The notes beneath the pieces are model-generated. The model had not been told where the DNA came from and did not search any database. It saw only the letters and a list, made by a program, of their open reading frames with translations. Both the position numbers and the translations under genes were made by a program. Of a DNA stretch of 64,000 nucleotides, positions 10,683 through 20,844 are shown in pieces; the stretch's first letter is position 1, and every line of letters begins with the position of its first letter. Source of the stretch: Pantoea sp. RIT-PI-b (GTDB taxonomy: Bacteria; Pseudomonadota; Gammaproteobacteria; Enterobacterales; Enterobacteriaceae); contig NZ_LGIS01000014.1 of NCBI RefSeq assembly GCF_001187905.1, forward strand, positions 514,897 through 578,896, in the 5' to 3' direction.

Positions 10683-13600
10683 ATGGCTGAACCTCGTTTT
10701 ATACATCTGCGCGTCCATAGCGATTACTCCATGGTTGATGGTCTGGCGAAAACCGGACCTTTAGTCAAGAAGGCGGCCGCGCTTGGCATGCCAGCGATTG
10801 CCATGACCGACTACATCAACCTGTGTGGGTTGGTGCGTTTTTACGGCAGCGCGCACGGAGCGGGGATTAAGCCGATTGTGGGGGCTGACTTCCACGTCGC
10901 CAGTGAACTGATGGGTGACGAGCTGACGCAACTCACCGTGCTGGCCGCGAATAACACCGGTTATCAAAACCTGACGCTGCTGATTTCACGTGCCTATCAG
11001 CGCGGTTATGGCATCGATGGGCCGATCATCGATCGTGACTGGCTGCTGGAATTAGGCGAAGGTTTGATTCTGCTGTCGGGTGGACGCCGCGGTGATGTTG
11101 GTCGTAGCCTGCTGCGCGGCAATAGCGCCATGGTGGCGCAGTGTTTGAGCTTCTATCAGGAACACTTCCCTAATCGCTATTACCTCGAGCTCATCCGCAC
11201 CGGTCGTGCTGATGAGGAAGCTTATCTGCACGCTGCGGTTGAGTTAGCGATCGCCGAAGGCGTGCCGGTGGTGGCCACTAACGAAGTGTGCTTCCTGAAT
11301 GAAGAAGATTTTGATGCGCATGAAATCCGCGTCGCAATTCATGACGGCTATACGCTGGATGATCCTAAGCGCCCGCGCAATTACAGTCCTCAGCAATATA
11401 TGCGCAGTGAAGAGGAGATGTGCGAGCTGTTCTCGGACATCCCGGAAGCGCTGGAAAATAGCGTAGAGATTGCTAAGCGCTGTAACGTAACCGTGCGCCT
11501 CGGCGAATATTTCCTGCCACAGTTCCCCACCGGTGAGATGAGCACCGAAGACTTCCTCGTGGCGAAGTCACGTGAAGGTCTGGAAGAGCGTATGGAATTT
11601 CTCTTCCCGGATCCGGCGGAGCGCGCTGAGAAACGCGTGGAATATGATGAACGTCTGGATATTGAACTCACCGTAATCAACCAGATGGGCTTCCCCGGCT
11701 ACTTCCTGATCGTGATGGAGTTTATTCAGTGGTCCAAGGATAACGGCATCCCCGTGGGTCCTGGCCGCGGCTCGGGTGCGGGCTCGCTGGTGGCGTATGC
11801 GCTGAAGATTACCGATATTGATCCGCTGGAGTTTGACCTGCTGTTCGAACGCTTCCTTAATCCAGAACGTGTGTCGATGCCCGACTTCGACGTCGACTTC
11901 TGCATGGAGAAGCGCGATCAGGTTATCGATCACGTTGCCGAGATGTACGGACGTGAAGCGGTATCGCAGATCATCACCTTCGGTACCATGGCGGCGAAAG
12001 CGGTAATCCGCGATGTGGGACGCGTGTTGGGTCATCCGTATGGTTTCGTCGATCGTATCTCCAAACTGATCCCGCCGGATCCGGGCATGACGCTGGAAAA
12101 AGCCTTCCTGGCTGAACCGCAGCTGCCGGAGATCTACGAGGCAGACGAAGAGGTTAAAGCGCTGATCGACATGGCGCGCAAGCTGGAAGGTGTCACGCGT
12201 AACGCCGGTAAACATGCCGGTGGTGTGGTGATCTCGCCAACCAAAATTACCGATTTTGCGCCGCTGTACTGCGATGAAAACGGACAGTTCCCGGTTACCC
12301 AGTTTGATAAGAATGACGTGGAATACGCCGGGCTGGTGAAGTTTGACTTCCTCGGCTTGCGTACGCTCACCATCATCGACTGGGCGCTGAAGATGATTAA
12401 CCCGCGCCGTGAAAAGCAGGGTTTGCCGCCGATCGATATCGCTGCCATCCCGCTGGATGACAAGAAAAGCTTCGACATGCTGCAGCGCTCGGAAACCACC
12501 GCAGTGTTCCAGCTTGAATCGCGCGGCATGAAAGATCTGATCAAACGTCTGAAGCCTGACTGCTTCGAAGATATGATCGCTCTGGTGGCATTGTTCCGTC
12601 CGGGCCCACTGCAATCGGGCATGGTAGATAACTTCATCGACCGTAAGCACGGCCGCGAAGAGATCTCCTATCCGGATATTCAGTGGCAGCACGAAACCCT
12701 GAAACCGGTACTGGAGCCGACCTACGGCATTATCCTGTATCAGGAACAGGTGATGCAGATCGCGCAGGTGCTGTCCGGCTATACGCTGGGTGGCGCAGAT
12801 ATGTTGCGTCGTGCGATGGGTAAAAAGAAACCAGAAGAGATGGCGAAGCAGCGTTCGGTATTCCAGGACGGTGCGGAGAAGATGGGCGTCGATGGCGAAC
12901 TGTCGATGAAAATCTTCGATCTGGTGGAGAAGTTCGCCGGTTATGGCTTTAACAAGTCGCACTCCGCCGCTTACGCCCTGGTTTCCTATCAAACGCTGTG
13001 GCTGAAAGCGCACTATCCGGCAGAGTTTATGGCGGCGGTAATGACCGCCGATATGGATAACACCGAGAAAGTGGTTGGACTGGTCGATGAGTGCTGGCGT
13101 ATGGGCCTTAAAGTGCTGCCGCCGGACATCAACTCAGGTTTGTATCCGTTCCACGTCAATGACGAAGGCGAGATCGTTTACGGCATTGGCGCGATTAAAG
13201 GCGTGGGCGAAGGTCCGATCGAAGCGATCATTGATGCGCGTAACGAGGGCGGCTACTTCAAAGAGCTGTTCGATCTCTGTGCGCGCACTGACACCAAGAA
13301 GATCAACCGTCGCGTGATGGAAAAACTGATCATGTCGGGCGCGTTCGATCGTCTGGGTCCGCATCGTGCAGCATTGATGAGTGCGCTTGGCGATGCATTA
13401 AAAGCCGCCGATCAGCACGCTAAAGCCGAAGCCATTGGCCAGGCCGATATGTTTGGTGTGCTGGCGGAAGAGCCGGAGCAGGTTGAGAAATCCTACGCCA
13501 GCATTACGCCATGGCCGGAACAAGTTCAGTTGGATGGCGAACGTGAGACGCTTGGCCTGTATCTCACCGGCCATCCTATTAATCAGTATTTGAAAGAAAT

Positions 13601-14165
13601 TGAGCGTTACGTTGGCGGCATGCGGCTGAAAGACATGCATCCAACAGATCGTGGTAAAGTAACCGTCGCGGCGGGGCTGGTGATTGCCGCCCGCGTGATG
13701 GTCACCAAGCGCGGCAACCGAATTGGTATTTGTACGATTGACGATCGTTCTGGTCGTCTTGAAGTGATGTTATTTACCGATGCGTTAGATAAATACCAGC
13801 AGTTGCTGGAGAAGGACCGTATCCTGATCGTCAGTGGACAGGTCAGCTTTGATGACTTTAGCGGTGGCCTTAAAATGACCGCTCGAGAAGTTATGGACAT
13901 CGACGAAGCGCGGGAAAAATACGCGCGCGGACTTGCTATCTCGCTGACGGACAGGCAAATTGATGACCAGCTTTTAAACCGTCTCCGCCAGTCTCTGGAG
14001 CCTCATCGCTCCGGGACCATTCCGGTGCATCTCTACTATCAGAGAGCCGATGCGCGAGCGAAGCTACGCTTTGGTGCAGCGTGGCGAATTTCGCCTAGCG
14101 ATCGTTTACTCAACGATTTGCGGTCGTTAGTAGGATCGGAGCAGGTGGAACTGGAGTTTGACTAA
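10683..14165 (+). CDS. dnaE: DNA polymerase III alpha subunit
   Basis: The catalytic subunit of the replicative polymerase, 1160 residues as in E. coli. An N-terminal PHP domain begins with [13 protein letters not shown]. The palm carries the catalytic acids in MPDFDVDF at about residues 400-402, after the glycine-rich [11 protein letters not shown] loop. Finger and helix-hairpin-helix regions follow. An OB fold (about 995-1070) and a C-terminal tau-binding tail complete it. It sits between rnhB and accA as in other Enterobacterales. No disruption seen. Confidence 0.98.
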   Translation: MAEPRFIHLRVHSDYSMVDGLAKTGPLVKKAAALGMPAIAMTDYINLCGLVRFYGSAHGAGIKPIVGADFHVASELMGDELTQLTVLAANNTGYQNLTLLISRAYQRGYGIDGPIIDRDWLLELGEGLILLSGGRRGDVGRSLLRGNSAMVAQCLSFYQEHFPNRYYLELIRTGRADEEAYLHAAVELAIAEGVPVVATNEVCFLNEEDFDAHEIRVAIHDGYTLDDPKRPRNYSPQQYMRSEEEMCELFSDIPEALENSVEIAKRCNVTVRLGEYFLPQFPTGEMSTEDFLVAKSREGLEERMEFLFPDPAERAEKRVEYDERLDIELTVINQMGFPGYFLIVMEFIQWSKDNGIPVGPGRGSGAGSLVAYALKITDIDPLEFDLLFERFLNPERVSMPDFDVDFCMEKRDQVIDHVAEMYGREAVSQIITFGTMAAKAVIRDVGRVLGHPYGFVDRISKLIPPDPGMTLEKAFLAEPQLPEIYEADEEVKALIDMARKLEGVTRNAGKHAGGVVISPTKITDFAPLYCDENGQFPVTQFDKNDVEYAGLVKFDFLGLRTLTIIDWALKMINPRREKQGLPPIDIAAIPLDDKKSFDMLQRSETTAVFQLESRGMKDLIKRLKPDCFEDMIALVALFRPGPLQSGMVDNFIDRKHGREEISYPDIQWQHETLKPVLEPTYGIILYQEQVMQIAQVLSGYTLGGADMLRRAMGKKKPEEMAKQRSVFQDGAEKMGVDGELSMKIFDLVEKFAGYGFNKSHSAAYALVSYQTLWLKAHYPAEFMAAVMTADMDNTEKVVGLVDECWRMGLKVLPPDINSGLYPFHVNDEGEIVYGIGAIKGVGEGPIEAIIDARNEGGYFKELFDLCARTDTKKINRRVMEKLIMSGAFDRLGPHRAALMSALGDALKAADQHAKAEAIGQADMFGVLAEEPEQVEKSYASITPWPEQVQLDGERETLGLYLTGHPINQYLKEIERYVGGMRLKDMHPTDRGKVTVAAGLVIAARVMVTKRGNRIGICTIDDRSGRLEVMLFTDALDKYQQLLEKDRILIVSGQVSFDDFSGGLKMTAREVMDIDEAREKYARGLAISLTDRQIDDQLLNRLRQSLEPHRSGTIPVHLYYQRADARAKLRFGAAWRISPSDRLLNDLRSLVGSEQVELEFD

Positions 14166-14177
14166 AACAGGAACATT

Positions 14178-15137
14178 ATGAGTCTTAATTACCTGGATTT
14201 TGAACAGCCAATCGCAGAGCTTGAAGCGAAAATCGACTCGTTAAAATCGATTGGCCGTTCGGATGAGAAACACGATATTAATTTGGATGAGGAAGTGCAG
14301 CGCCTGCGCGAAAAAAGCGTTGAGCTGACCCGTAAAATCTTCTCCGATTTAGGCGCCTGGCAAGTGGCGCAACTTGCGCGTCATCCGCTGCGTCCTTATA
14401 CACTGGACTATATCCGCAACGCGTTTGATGATTTCGACGAACTGGCTGGCGACCGCGCTTATGCCGATGATAAAGCGATTGTCGGTGGTATTGCACGTCT
14501 CGACGGCCGCCCGGTGATGATCATTGGTCATCAGAAAGGTCGCGAAACCAAAGAGAAAATCCGTCGTAACTTCGGCATGCCGGCACCGGAAGGCTATCGC
14601 AAAGCGCTGCGCCTGATGGAAATGGCGGAACGTTTCAAGATGCCGCTGATCACCTTTATCGACACGCCGGGTGCGTATCCGGGCGTCGGTGCAGAAGAGC
14701 GCGGTCAGTCTGAAGCGATCGCTCGCAACCTGCGTGAAATGTCTGGCCTGAAAATTCCGGTGATTTGTACCGTAATCGGCGAAGGCGGTTCCGGTGGGGC
14801 GTTGGCCATCGGCGTGGGCGACAAAGTGAACATGCTGCAGTACAGCACCTATTCAGTGATTTCACCGGAAGGTTGTGCGTCGATTCTGTGGAAAAGCGCC
14901 GATAAAGCGCCATTGGCCGCAGAAGCGATGGGCATCACCGCTGAACGTCTGAAAGAGCTGAAGCTGATTGATTCCATCGTTCCAGAACCGCTGGGGGGTG
15001 CACATCGTCATCCGCTGGATATCGCTGCCAGTCTGAAGCAGCAGCTGTTGGCTGATCTGGCCGATCTCGATGTGTTGAGCACCGAAGAGTTGCTTAACCG
15101 TCGCTATCAGCGCCTGATGAACTACGGCTACGCGTGA
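14178..15137 (+). CDS. accA: Acetyl-CoA carboxylase carboxyltransferase alpha subunit
   Basis: A 319-residue subunit that, with AccD, transfers CO2 from biotin on AccB to acetyl-CoA, the committed step of fatty acid synthesis. The crotonase-like fold shows the oxyanion motif [15 protein letters not shown] at about residues 204-218 and the conserved [15 protein letters not shown]. It starts 12 bp after dnaE with an AGGAA ribosome site. A strong hairpin terminator follows, closing the cluster. Confidence 0.97.
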   Translation: MSLNYLDFEQPIAELEAKIDSLKSIGRSDEKHDINLDEEVQRLREKSVELTRKIFSDLGAWQVAQLARHPLRPYTLDYIRNAFDDFDELAGDRAYADDKAIVGGIARLDGRPVMIIGHQKGRETKEKIRRNFGMPAPEGYRKALRLMEMAERFKMPLITFIDTPGAYPGVGAEERGQSEAIARNLREMSGLKIPVICTVIGEGGSGGALAIGVGDKVNMLQYSTYSVISPEGCASILWKSADKAPLAAEAMGITAERLKELKLIDSIVPEPLGGAHRHPLDIAASLKQQLLADLADLDVLSTEELLNRRYQRLMNYGYA

Positions 15138-15160
15138 TAAGCAATGCTGCATAAGAAGAA

Positions 15161-15183
15161 GCGGACTTCGGTCCGCTTTTTTT
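15161..15183 (+). terminator. Rho-independent terminator after accA
   Basis: A perfect GCGGAC-TTCG-GTCCGC hairpin with a UUCG-type tetraloop is followed by seven T. It ends the long lipid/replication transcript 24 bp after the accA stop codon. Confidence 0.9.
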
Positions 15184-15265
15184 ATGCCTGTTAATGGGTG
15201 AATTCGCATTGGTCGCCATTAATGGCGAGCCGACACACTTGCAGCAATAAAAATGTCGGAAGGGT

Positions 15266-15364
15266 CAGGAAAGGCCAGTCCGAAGAGCAAAGCGTCCGAG
15301 CCAGGATGGCGAGGCCGATCAAAATGGATGCAGGCCTTCTTTGCGATCGGGCTGGCCTTTCCTG
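15266..15364. repeat. Long inverted repeat in the accA-ldcC gap
   Basis: The 339-bp gap between accA and ldcC contains no protein-coding signal but holds a perfect 13-bp inverted repeat, CAGGAAAGGCCAG at 15266-15278 and CTGGCCTTTCCTG at 15352-15364, separated by 73 bp. Within it are nested pairs GCAAAG/CTTTGC and AGGCC/GGCCT. It would fold as one roughly 100-nt structured RNA or act as a small palindromic repeat element. No transposase lies nearby and no obvious U-tract follows. Confidence 0.6.
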
Positions 15365-15476
15365 GCCTCAGCCGCCAGCCGCCAGCGATGTAACTTAACA
15401 GCAGAGCATTCCAGGTTTATCCACGTCCGCTTTTCGCTATCCTTATTCAGTGCCACAACACCACAGGAGGTGAGCA

Positions 15477-17627
15477 TTGAATATTATTGCGATCATGGGA
15501 CCGCACGGCGCTTTCTATAAAGATGAGCCTATTCGCGAACTGGACGCCACACTCAAGCTGCAAGGCTTCCAGACCGTCTACCCCAATAATGCCAGCGACC
15601 TGCTGAAGTTGATTGAACACAATCCGCGCATCTGCGGGGTGATTTTTGACTGGGACGATTACAGTCTGTCGTTGTGTAGCGATATCAATCAGCTCAACGA
15701 ATATCTGCCGCTGTATGCCTTCATCAACACCCATTCGCAAATGGATGTCAGCATCAACGAGATGCGCATGGCGCTGCACTTCTTTGAGTATGCCCTAAGC
15801 GCCGCCGATGACATCGCGCTGCATATTCGGCAATACACCGATGAGTACATCGACAACATCACACCGCCGCTGACCAAAGCGTTGTTCAATTATGTGAAAG
15901 AGGGCAAATACACTTTCTGCACGCCAGGTCACATGGGCGGTAGCGCCTTTCAGAAGAGCCCGGTTGGCAGCCTGTTTTACGACTTCTTCGGCTCGAACAC
16001 CTTAAAGGCGGACGTTTCGATCTCGGTGACAGAACTGGGTTCGTTGCTCGATCACACCGGCCCGCACCTGGAAGCGGAAGAGTATGTCGCGCGTACCTTT
16101 GGTGCAGAGCAAAGTTACATGGTGACCAACGGCACCTCGACCTCGAACAAAATCGTCGGCATGTACGCGGCTCCCGCCGGCAGCACGGTATTGATTGACC
16201 GTAACTGCCATAAATCGCTGACCCATTTACTGATGATGAGCGACATCATTCCGATTTGGCTCAAGCCGACGCGAAATGCGCTGGGAATTCTCGGCGGTAT
16301 TCCGCAGCGTGAATTTACGCGCGACAATATTCAGCAAAAGGTTAACGCTACGCCGCGCGCCAGCTGGCCGGTGCATGCAGTCATCACTAACTCGACTTAC
16401 GACGGCCTGCTGTATAACACGCAGTTCATCAAGCAGACGCTGGATGTGCCCTCAATCCACTTTGATTCAGCGTGGGTGCCTTACACCAACTTCCATCCGA
16501 TCTACGCCGGAAAAAGCGGCATGAGTGGCGATCGTACTCCAGGCAAAGTGATCTATGAAACGCAATCAACCCACAAGCTGCTGGCGGCATTTTCACAGGC
16601 CTCGCTAATTCACATCAAAGGCGATTACGACGAGCACACCTTCAACGAAGCCTACATGATGCACACCACCACATCGCCAAGCTATGCGATCGTGTCATCG
16701 ATTGAAACGGCGGCAGCGATGTTGCGCGGTAATCCGGGTAAGCGACTGATTAACCGCTCGGTCGAACGCGCGCTGCATTTCCGCCGTGAGATTCAGCGCT
16801 TGCGTGAAGAGTCCGACGGCTGGTTCTTTGATATCTGGCAGCCGGAGCAGGTTGATCAAGCTGAATGCTGGCCGATCCAGCCGGGCGAAGAGGATTGGCA
16901 CGGTTTCACCCATGCCGATCGCGATCACATGTACCTCGATCCGATCAAAGTCACCATCCTGACGCCGGGCATGAGTGAACTGGGTAACATGGCGGAAGAG
17001 GGGATTCCAGCCGCGCTGGTGGCGAAGTTCCTCGATCAGCGCGGTATCGTGGTGGAGAAAACCGGGCCCTACAATCTGCTGTTCCTCTTCAGCATCGGTA
17101 TCGATAAAACCAAAGCGATGAGCGTGTTGCGCGGGTTGACGGAATTTAAGCGTGCCTACGATCTCAACCTGCGGGTGAAAAACATGCTGCCGGATCTGTA
17201 TGCCGAAGATCCTGACTTCTATCGCAACATGCGCATTCAGACGCTGGCGCAGGGCATTCATCAACTGATCCTGCAGCACGATTTGCCGCGCCTGATGTTG
17301 AAGGCGTTCGACGTGCTGCCGGAGATGAAGATGACGCCGCATCAGGCGTTTCAGCGCCAGGTAAAAGGCCAGGTTGAAACCGTTGATATTCGTGAGTTGG
17401 TGGGGCGCATTTCGGCCAATATGATTTTGCCGTATCCGCCGGGCGTACCGGTGGTGATGCCGGGTGAGATGATCACCGAAGAGAGCCGTTCAGTACTCGA
17501 TTTTCTGCTGATGCTCTGCACCATTGGTCGCCACTATCCCGGCTTCGAAACCGATATTCACGGCGCGACGCTGACCGAAGATGGCCGCTATCTGGTGCGC
17601 GTGTTGCGTGATGAAGACGATTGCTAA
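15477..17627 (+). CDS. ldcC: Lysine decarboxylase (constitutive LdcC type)
   Basis: A PLP-dependent fold-type I decarboxylase that makes cadaverine from lysine. The 716 residues show an N-terminal wing (receiver-like) domain, a PLP domain with the Schiff-base lysine in TQSTHKLLAAFSQ at about residue 367, and a C-terminal domain. The linked motifs GHMGGSAFQKSP and FDSAWVPY are present. Start TTG (NIIAIMGPHGAFYKDEP) has a strong AGGAGG site. Location next to accA argues for LdcC rather than inducible CadA. It has its own upstream region after the accA terminator. Confidence 0.93.
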   Translation: MNIIAIMGPHGAFYKDEPIRELDATLKLQGFQTVYPNNASDLLKLIEHNPRICGVIFDWDDYSLSLCSDINQLNEYLPLYAFINTHSQMDVSINEMRMALHFFEYALSAADDIALHIRQYTDEYIDNITPPLTKALFNYVKEGKYTFCTPGHMGGSAFQKSPVGSLFYDFFGSNTLKADVSISVTELGSLLDHTGPHLEAEEYVARTFGAEQSYMVTNGTSTSNKIVGMYAAPAGSTVLIDRNCHKSLTHLLMMSDIIPIWLKPTRNALGILGGIPQREFTRDNIQQKVNATPRASWPVHAVITNSTYDGLLYNTQFIKQTLDVPSIHFDSAWVPYTNFHPIYAGKSGMSGDRTPGKVIYETQSTHKLLAAFSQASLIHIKGDYDEHTFNEAYMMHTTTSPSYAIVSSIETAAAMLRGNPGKRLINRSVERALHFRREIQRLREESDGWFFDIWQPEQVDQAECWPIQPGEEDWHGFTHADRDHMYLDPIKVTILTPGMSELGNMAEEGIPAALVAKFLDQRGIVVEKTGPYNLLFLFSIGIDKTKAMSVLRGLTEFKRAYDLNLRVKNMLPDLYAEDPDFYRNMRIQTLAQGIHQLILQHDLPRLMLKAFDVLPEMKMTPHQAFQRQVKGQVETVDIRELVGRISANMILPYPPGVPVVMPGEMITEESRSVLDFLLMLCTIGRHYPGFETDIHGATLTEDGRYLVRVLRDEDDC

Positions 17628-17702
17628 CTTAGGATAATCCCCCCTTTCCATCGCCGCTTATGCCACGTAGGGTAAGCGGCTTATGTGAAAAACGGAGCCG
17701 CT

Positions 17703-18092
17703 ATGCTGCAGATAAAACAGATCCACCACATTGCCATTATTGCCACCGATTATCAGCGCAGTAAGGCGTTTTACTGTGATGTGCTGGGTTTTGAACTTTT
17801 GGGTGAATATTACCGCGCCGAGCGCGATTCCTGGAAAGGCGATCTTGGGTTGAACGGAGTTTACACCATCGAGCTGTTCTCGTTCCCGTCGCCGCCGCCA
17901 CGTGTCAGCGGACCGGAAGCCTGCGGTCTGCGCCATCTGGCGTTTTGTGTTGAGGATGTCGCGCAGTCGATAGCCGCGCTAGCGGAGAAGGGCGTGACCT
18001 GTGAACCGATTCGTATCGATGCGTTAACCGGCAAAGCCTGCACCTTCTTCCCCGATCCGGACGGTTTGCCGCTGGAGCTGTATCAGGCGTAA
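17703..18092 (+). CDS. yaeR: VOC-family metal-binding protein YaeR
   Basis: A 129-residue glyoxalase/bleomycin-resistance fold protein. Metal-ligand positions typical of the fold are visible: His in IHHIAI, Glu in YTIELFSFP, His in GLRHLAF and Glu in GLPLELYQ. The ATG at 17703 with a GGAG site six bases upstream is preferred to an upstream GTG. The substrate is unknown; lactoylglutathione lyase activity is not implied by the fold alone. Position between ldcC and tilS matches E. coli yaeR. Confidence 0.88.
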   Translation: MLQIKQIHHIAIIATDYQRSKAFYCDVLGFELLGEYYRAERDSWKGDLGLNGVYTIELFSFPSPPPRVSGPEACGLRHLAFCVEDVAQSIAALAEKGVTCEPIRIDALTGKACTFFPDPDGLPLELYQA

Positions 18093-18146
18093 ACTAGCGT
18101 CCGCCGCGAGCCGCAATTCGGTGGCTCGCCTGGACGGAACGCGCTC

Positions 18147-19448
18147 ATGTCTTTATCTCATCTTGCTTCGCTGCTGACACCCGACGCTGGCTATGTGCTG
18201 GCGTTCAGCGGCGGACTTGACTCTACCGTGCTGCTGCATCAATTGGTTTGCTGGCAACGTCAGCAGCCGCAGCTGCGTGTGCGCGCGTTACATATTCATC
18301 ATGGCTTAAGCCCCAATGCTGATCGCTGGGCGCAACATTGTCAGCAGATTTGCATGCAGTGGCAGATTCCTTGTGCGGTTCTGCAGGTGCAGGTTGATGG
18401 GCGCGATAGCGGTATTGAAGCGGCGGCCCGCGAGGCACGCTATCAAGCGCTGTTTCAGCAGCTACAACCCGGTGAGCACTTACTCACTGCGCAGCACCTC
18501 GACGATCAGGCGGAAACGCTGCTGCTGGCATTAAAACGCGGCAGCGGACCGGCGGGTTTGGCGGCGATGCCGCTGCAGCGCAGCGTTGACGATCGTCTGC
18601 ATCTGCGCCCGTTGCTCGACGTCAGCCGTCAGCAGTTGGAAAACTATGCTGCCGAGCACCAGCTCAGCTGGATTGAGGATGAAAGCAACGCCGATAGCCG
18701 CTATGACCGCAACTTCTTGCGCCAGCAGGTTTTTCCGCTGCTGCAGGCGCGCTGGCCACATTTCAGTGCCGCTAGCGCACGCAGTGCAGCACTCTGTGGC
18801 GAGCAGGAGCAACTGCTGGATGAGTTGCTGGCTGAACAGCTGATACAGCTTACCGATGCACAGGGCGCACTGCATTTTCCCCCGTTACTCGACATGAGTG
18901 AAGCGCGCCGCCATGCGCTGTTGCGCCGCTGGATCGCTCAACAGGGCGGCGCGATGCCTGCGCGCGAAGCGCTCAAACGTATCACCGATGAAGTCATTAA
19001 CAGTCGGGATGATGCTAAACCTTGTCTGCGCTTCGGCGCTTTTGAACTGCGACGCTATCGCCAGCAACTCTACTGGCTCAGGCCGCAGCCATCCCTGAGT
19101 CAGCACTCGCTAACCTGGCAAGACCGCAGCCAGCCACTCGATTTACCGGCTGGTGTAGGCATGCTGCAGGCTAACGGCGAGATTGCTGAGTTACGTCACC
19201 CTAATGCGGATGAAGAGATCAATATTCGCTTCAGGGCGCAAGGCTATTATCACCTGCTGGGTCGCGCGGGTGGCCGAGAGATGAAGAAGCTGTGGCAAGA
19301 GTTGGGCGTTGCGCCCTGGCAGCGTGAACGTATCCCCTTGATTTACTACAACCAGACGTTAATTTGCGCGCCGGGACTGTTTATCACCCGGGAAGGCGCG
19401 GCTGGCAATGCGCAAGGCTGGCAGGCGATCTGGCTACCACAACAATAA
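18147..19448 (+). CDS. tilS: tRNA(Ile)-lysidine synthetase
   Basis: Modifies C34 of the minor tRNA-Ile (CAU) to lysidine, switching it from AUG to AUA reading. The PP-loop ATPase motif SGGLDST is at about residues 20-26. The N-type catalytic domain runs to about 215, followed by the tRNA-recognising domains, with AGGREMKKLWQ near the C-terminus. Its 433 residues match the family. The coding sequence is CAG-rich like its E. coli counterpart. Confidence 0.95.
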   Translation: MSLSHLASLLTPDAGYVLAFSGGLDSTVLLHQLVCWQRQQPQLRVRALHIHHGLSPNADRWAQHCQQICMQWQIPCAVLQVQVDGRDSGIEAAAREARYQALFQQLQPGEHLLTAQHLDDQAETLLLALKRGSGPAGLAAMPLQRSVDDRLHLRPLLDVSRQQLENYAAEHQLSWIEDESNADSRYDRNFLRQQVFPLLQARWPHFSAASARSAALCGEQEQLLDELLAEQLIQLTDAQGALHFPPLLDMSEARRHALLRRWIAQQGGAMPAREALKRITDEVINSRDDAKPCLRFGAFELRRYRQQLYWLRPQPSLSQHSLTWQDRSQPLDLPAGVGMLQANGEIAELRHPNADEEINIRFRAQGYYHLLGRAGGREMKKLWQELGVAPWQRERIPLIYYNQTLICAPGLFITREGAAGNAQGWQAIWLPQQ

Positions 19449-19462
19449 AATGGAGAGCAATG

Positions 19463-19771
19463 ATGAAGTATTTGATTGCCGCGCTTTTATGCGCTGCGAC
19501 GCTGCCGGCGTTTGCCGACGGTGATGTCAATGCCGGCGCGCAAAAAGCGGCAAGCTGCATGGCGTGTCACGGCGCGGAGGGCAAAAGCGCCGTGCCGCTT
19601 TATCCAAATCTCGCGGGACAACATGCGCCTTATCTGCTGCATTCACTGCAGGCCTACAAAAAAGGCGAACGCAGCGGCGGTCAGGCAGAAGTGATGAAAG
19701 CATTTGTGGCGGGATTGAGCGATCAGGATATGGAAGATTTGTCGGCGTATTACAGTTCGTTACAGCCTTAA
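19463..19771 (+). CDS. Periplasmic c-type cytochrome (class I, c4/c553-like)
   Basis: A small secreted electron carrier of about 102 residues. A signal peptide (MKYLIAALLCAATLPAFA) is followed by the single haem-binding motif CMACH at about residues 30-34 and a distal Met in a C-terminal segment (DQDMEDLSAYYSSL). The GGAGAG site supports either of two adjacent ATGs, 19460 or 19463. E. coli has no gene here, so this is a lineage-specific addition. Partner oxidase or reductase is not in the window. Confidence 0.82.
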   Translation: MKYLIAALLCAATLPAFADGDVNAGAQKAASCMACHGAEGKSAVPLYPNLAGQHAPYLLHSLQAYKKGERSGGQAEVMKAFVAGLSDQDMEDLSAYYSSLQP

Positions 19772-19810
19772 GCGAGGGGGGCGGGATGGGATTCCCGCCC
19801 GAGAGAGGGT

Positions 19811-20071
19811 TTACTCTTCGCTAACGACGACGGTGCCCAGCTCCGGATGCGTGAAGCTGGCGATGTGGTCGAGCCGCACTTCGCGGGTCTCGCCGGAGAG
19901 ATCGACGGTAAGGTACTCGACGTTTTTACGTGAGACCATGTCCACGGCTTTCGCCTTGAGCTGATCGCCGTTTTTTAACTCTAACGACAGCGTCCAGTTT
20001 TTTTGGCAGGCGAGTTCGAGGTTGTCGTAGTCATCGCAGTTGATGGGTTTGTAGGCTTCATTCGTCAACAT
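19811..20071 (-). CDS. rof: Rho-binding antiterminator Rof (YaeO)
   Basis: An 86-residue Sm-like protein that binds the primary RNA site of Rho and blocks transcription termination. The N-terminal INCDDYDNLELAC and the later SRKNVEYLTVDLSGETREVRLD are close to E. coli Rof. In E. coli rof overlaps the 3' end of yaeP in one operon; here the prophage lies exactly between them. The start ATG lies inside the attachment core. Phage DNA now supplies everything upstream, including a GAGGA ribosome site 4-5 bases before the ATG. Confidence 0.92.
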   Translation of the reverse strand: MLTNEAYKPINCDDYDNLELACQKNWTLSLELKNGDQLKAKAVDMVSRKNVEYLTVDLSGETREVRLDHIASFTHPELGTVVVSEE

Positions 20072-20072
20072 A
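20065..20072. other. Left attachment site core (attL)
   Basis: TCAACATA (reverse TATGTTGA) is present here and at 56459-56466. Joining host sequence left of this copy to host sequence right of the other restores a YaeP C-terminus reading SDYVDE-stop and an intact rof start within the same bases. This matches the E. coli arrangement closely and fixes the junction. Confidence 0.85.
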
Positions 20073-20458
20073 ATGTCCTCACTTATAAGTAGCTATAAAA
20101 TCAACCACTTAACAAAAATCACGTCTTTTTATGGCTTTATGCTCATAAAACCTATGCCTAGCCTGAGTGTACATGAAAACCCTTCAAACTTGCGATATAC
20201 CTATAGTACCGATACGACATGTAGCACGCACTGGTACATTCTCAGATCCCTTTGACGATACTTCAACACGTTTTTTCTTAATTACTTTTACATGAAGTTA
20301 TATCGTTTGAATACACGCAATACCTTATATCATTTTAAAAGTACTCAATATATAGAAGGTATTGAGTACTTCTTAATTTTCATGAAATGCCCTCATTATG
20401 TGGCCTATACTTAGGTTGTAAGATAAATATTCATGTCAATCTTTAGAGGAACATGAAT
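20073..20458. other. Left prophage end, no recognised gene
   Basis: These 386 bp hold the left attachment arm and sequence upstream of the first small phage gene. A 12-bp inverted repeat lies at 20339-20371 (annotated separately). Short AT-rich -10-like boxes occur on both strands but I cannot assign a promoter with confidence. Any transcript that now expresses rof on the minus strand must begin here or further into the phage. Confidence 0.6.
20339..20371. terminator. Hairpin with AGTACT at its base, possible bidirectional terminator
   Basis: The arms AAGTACTCAATA and TATTGAGTACTT pair perfectly over 12 bp around a 9-base loop, with A/T-rich runs on both sides. It stands 87 bp before the first small phage gene and could insulate that gene from rof-directed transcription. 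The base of the stem is the AGTACT word that is enriched across the phage. Confidence 0.5.
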
Positions 20459-20572
20459 ATGATCATTCCCGCCATGCTTATCTTAATCTTTGCAGGTTTC
20501 CCCAAAGGGGCATTTGCAATATTTGCATTTTTCGTTGTTATGTGGCTCTTAGCACCGCCAAAAGATAAATAG
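20459..20572 (+). CDS. 37-residue single-pass membrane protein
   Basis: A short gene with an AGAGGA ribosome site eight bases before the ATG at 20459. The product is almost entirely hydrophobic (a central run of Phe, Ala, Val and Leu with GFPKGAFA near the start) and ends in a charged PPKDK tail, so one membrane span with a cytoplasmic tail is likely. A clean terminator follows 20 bp downstream, so it forms its own transcription unit. Function unknown; it could be a small lysogenic-conversion or holin-like peptide. Confidence 0.65.
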   Translation: MIIPAMLILIFAGFPKGAFAIFAFFVVMWLLAPPKDK

Positions 20573-20591
20573 AAATGTAGAAAGAATAATA

Positions 20592-20616
20592 CACCTCACA
20601 TGAGGTGCGTTTTTTG
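20592..20616 (+). terminator. Rho-independent terminator
   Basis: Stem CACCTCA/TGAGGTG around a 2-base CA loop, followed by CG and seven T. It ends the transcript of the 37-residue gene. Confidence 0.8.
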
Positions 20617-20646
20617 TCGTCAAAAATTTGAAAAAGGACATACCCA

Positions 20647-20799
20647 ATGAGTGAAAAAGAACTCAAAGATATTCGCATGTCATTCAAGATGAATCAGAGG
20701 CAGTCAGATTATCTTGATGACATTGCGAAGAAGAAAGGTCTAACGAAAAGTGCAGCCTTACTATTAATAATAAACAAAGCACAGGCATTAAGCCTATAA
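20647..20799 (+). CDS. Small ribbon-helix-helix-like DNA-binding protein
   Basis: A 50-residue protein with an AAGGA site nine bases before its ATG. The pattern IRMSFKMNQRQSDYLDDIAK, then KGLTKSAALLLII, has the beta strand, helix and turn spacing of Arc/CopG/MetJ-type ribbon-helix-helix repressors. It is the only small classical DNA-binding fold I can suggest in the left arm, so it is one candidate regulator of lysogeny. Too short for certainty. It directly precedes the HNH endonuclease gene. Confidence 0.6.
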   Translation: MSEKELKDIRMSFKMNQRQSDYLDDIAKKKGLTKSAALLLIINKAQALSL

Positions 20800-20844
20800 C
20801 GAAAATTTACTACAGGATGTAGTAATTCTATACAAGGAAGTAAC

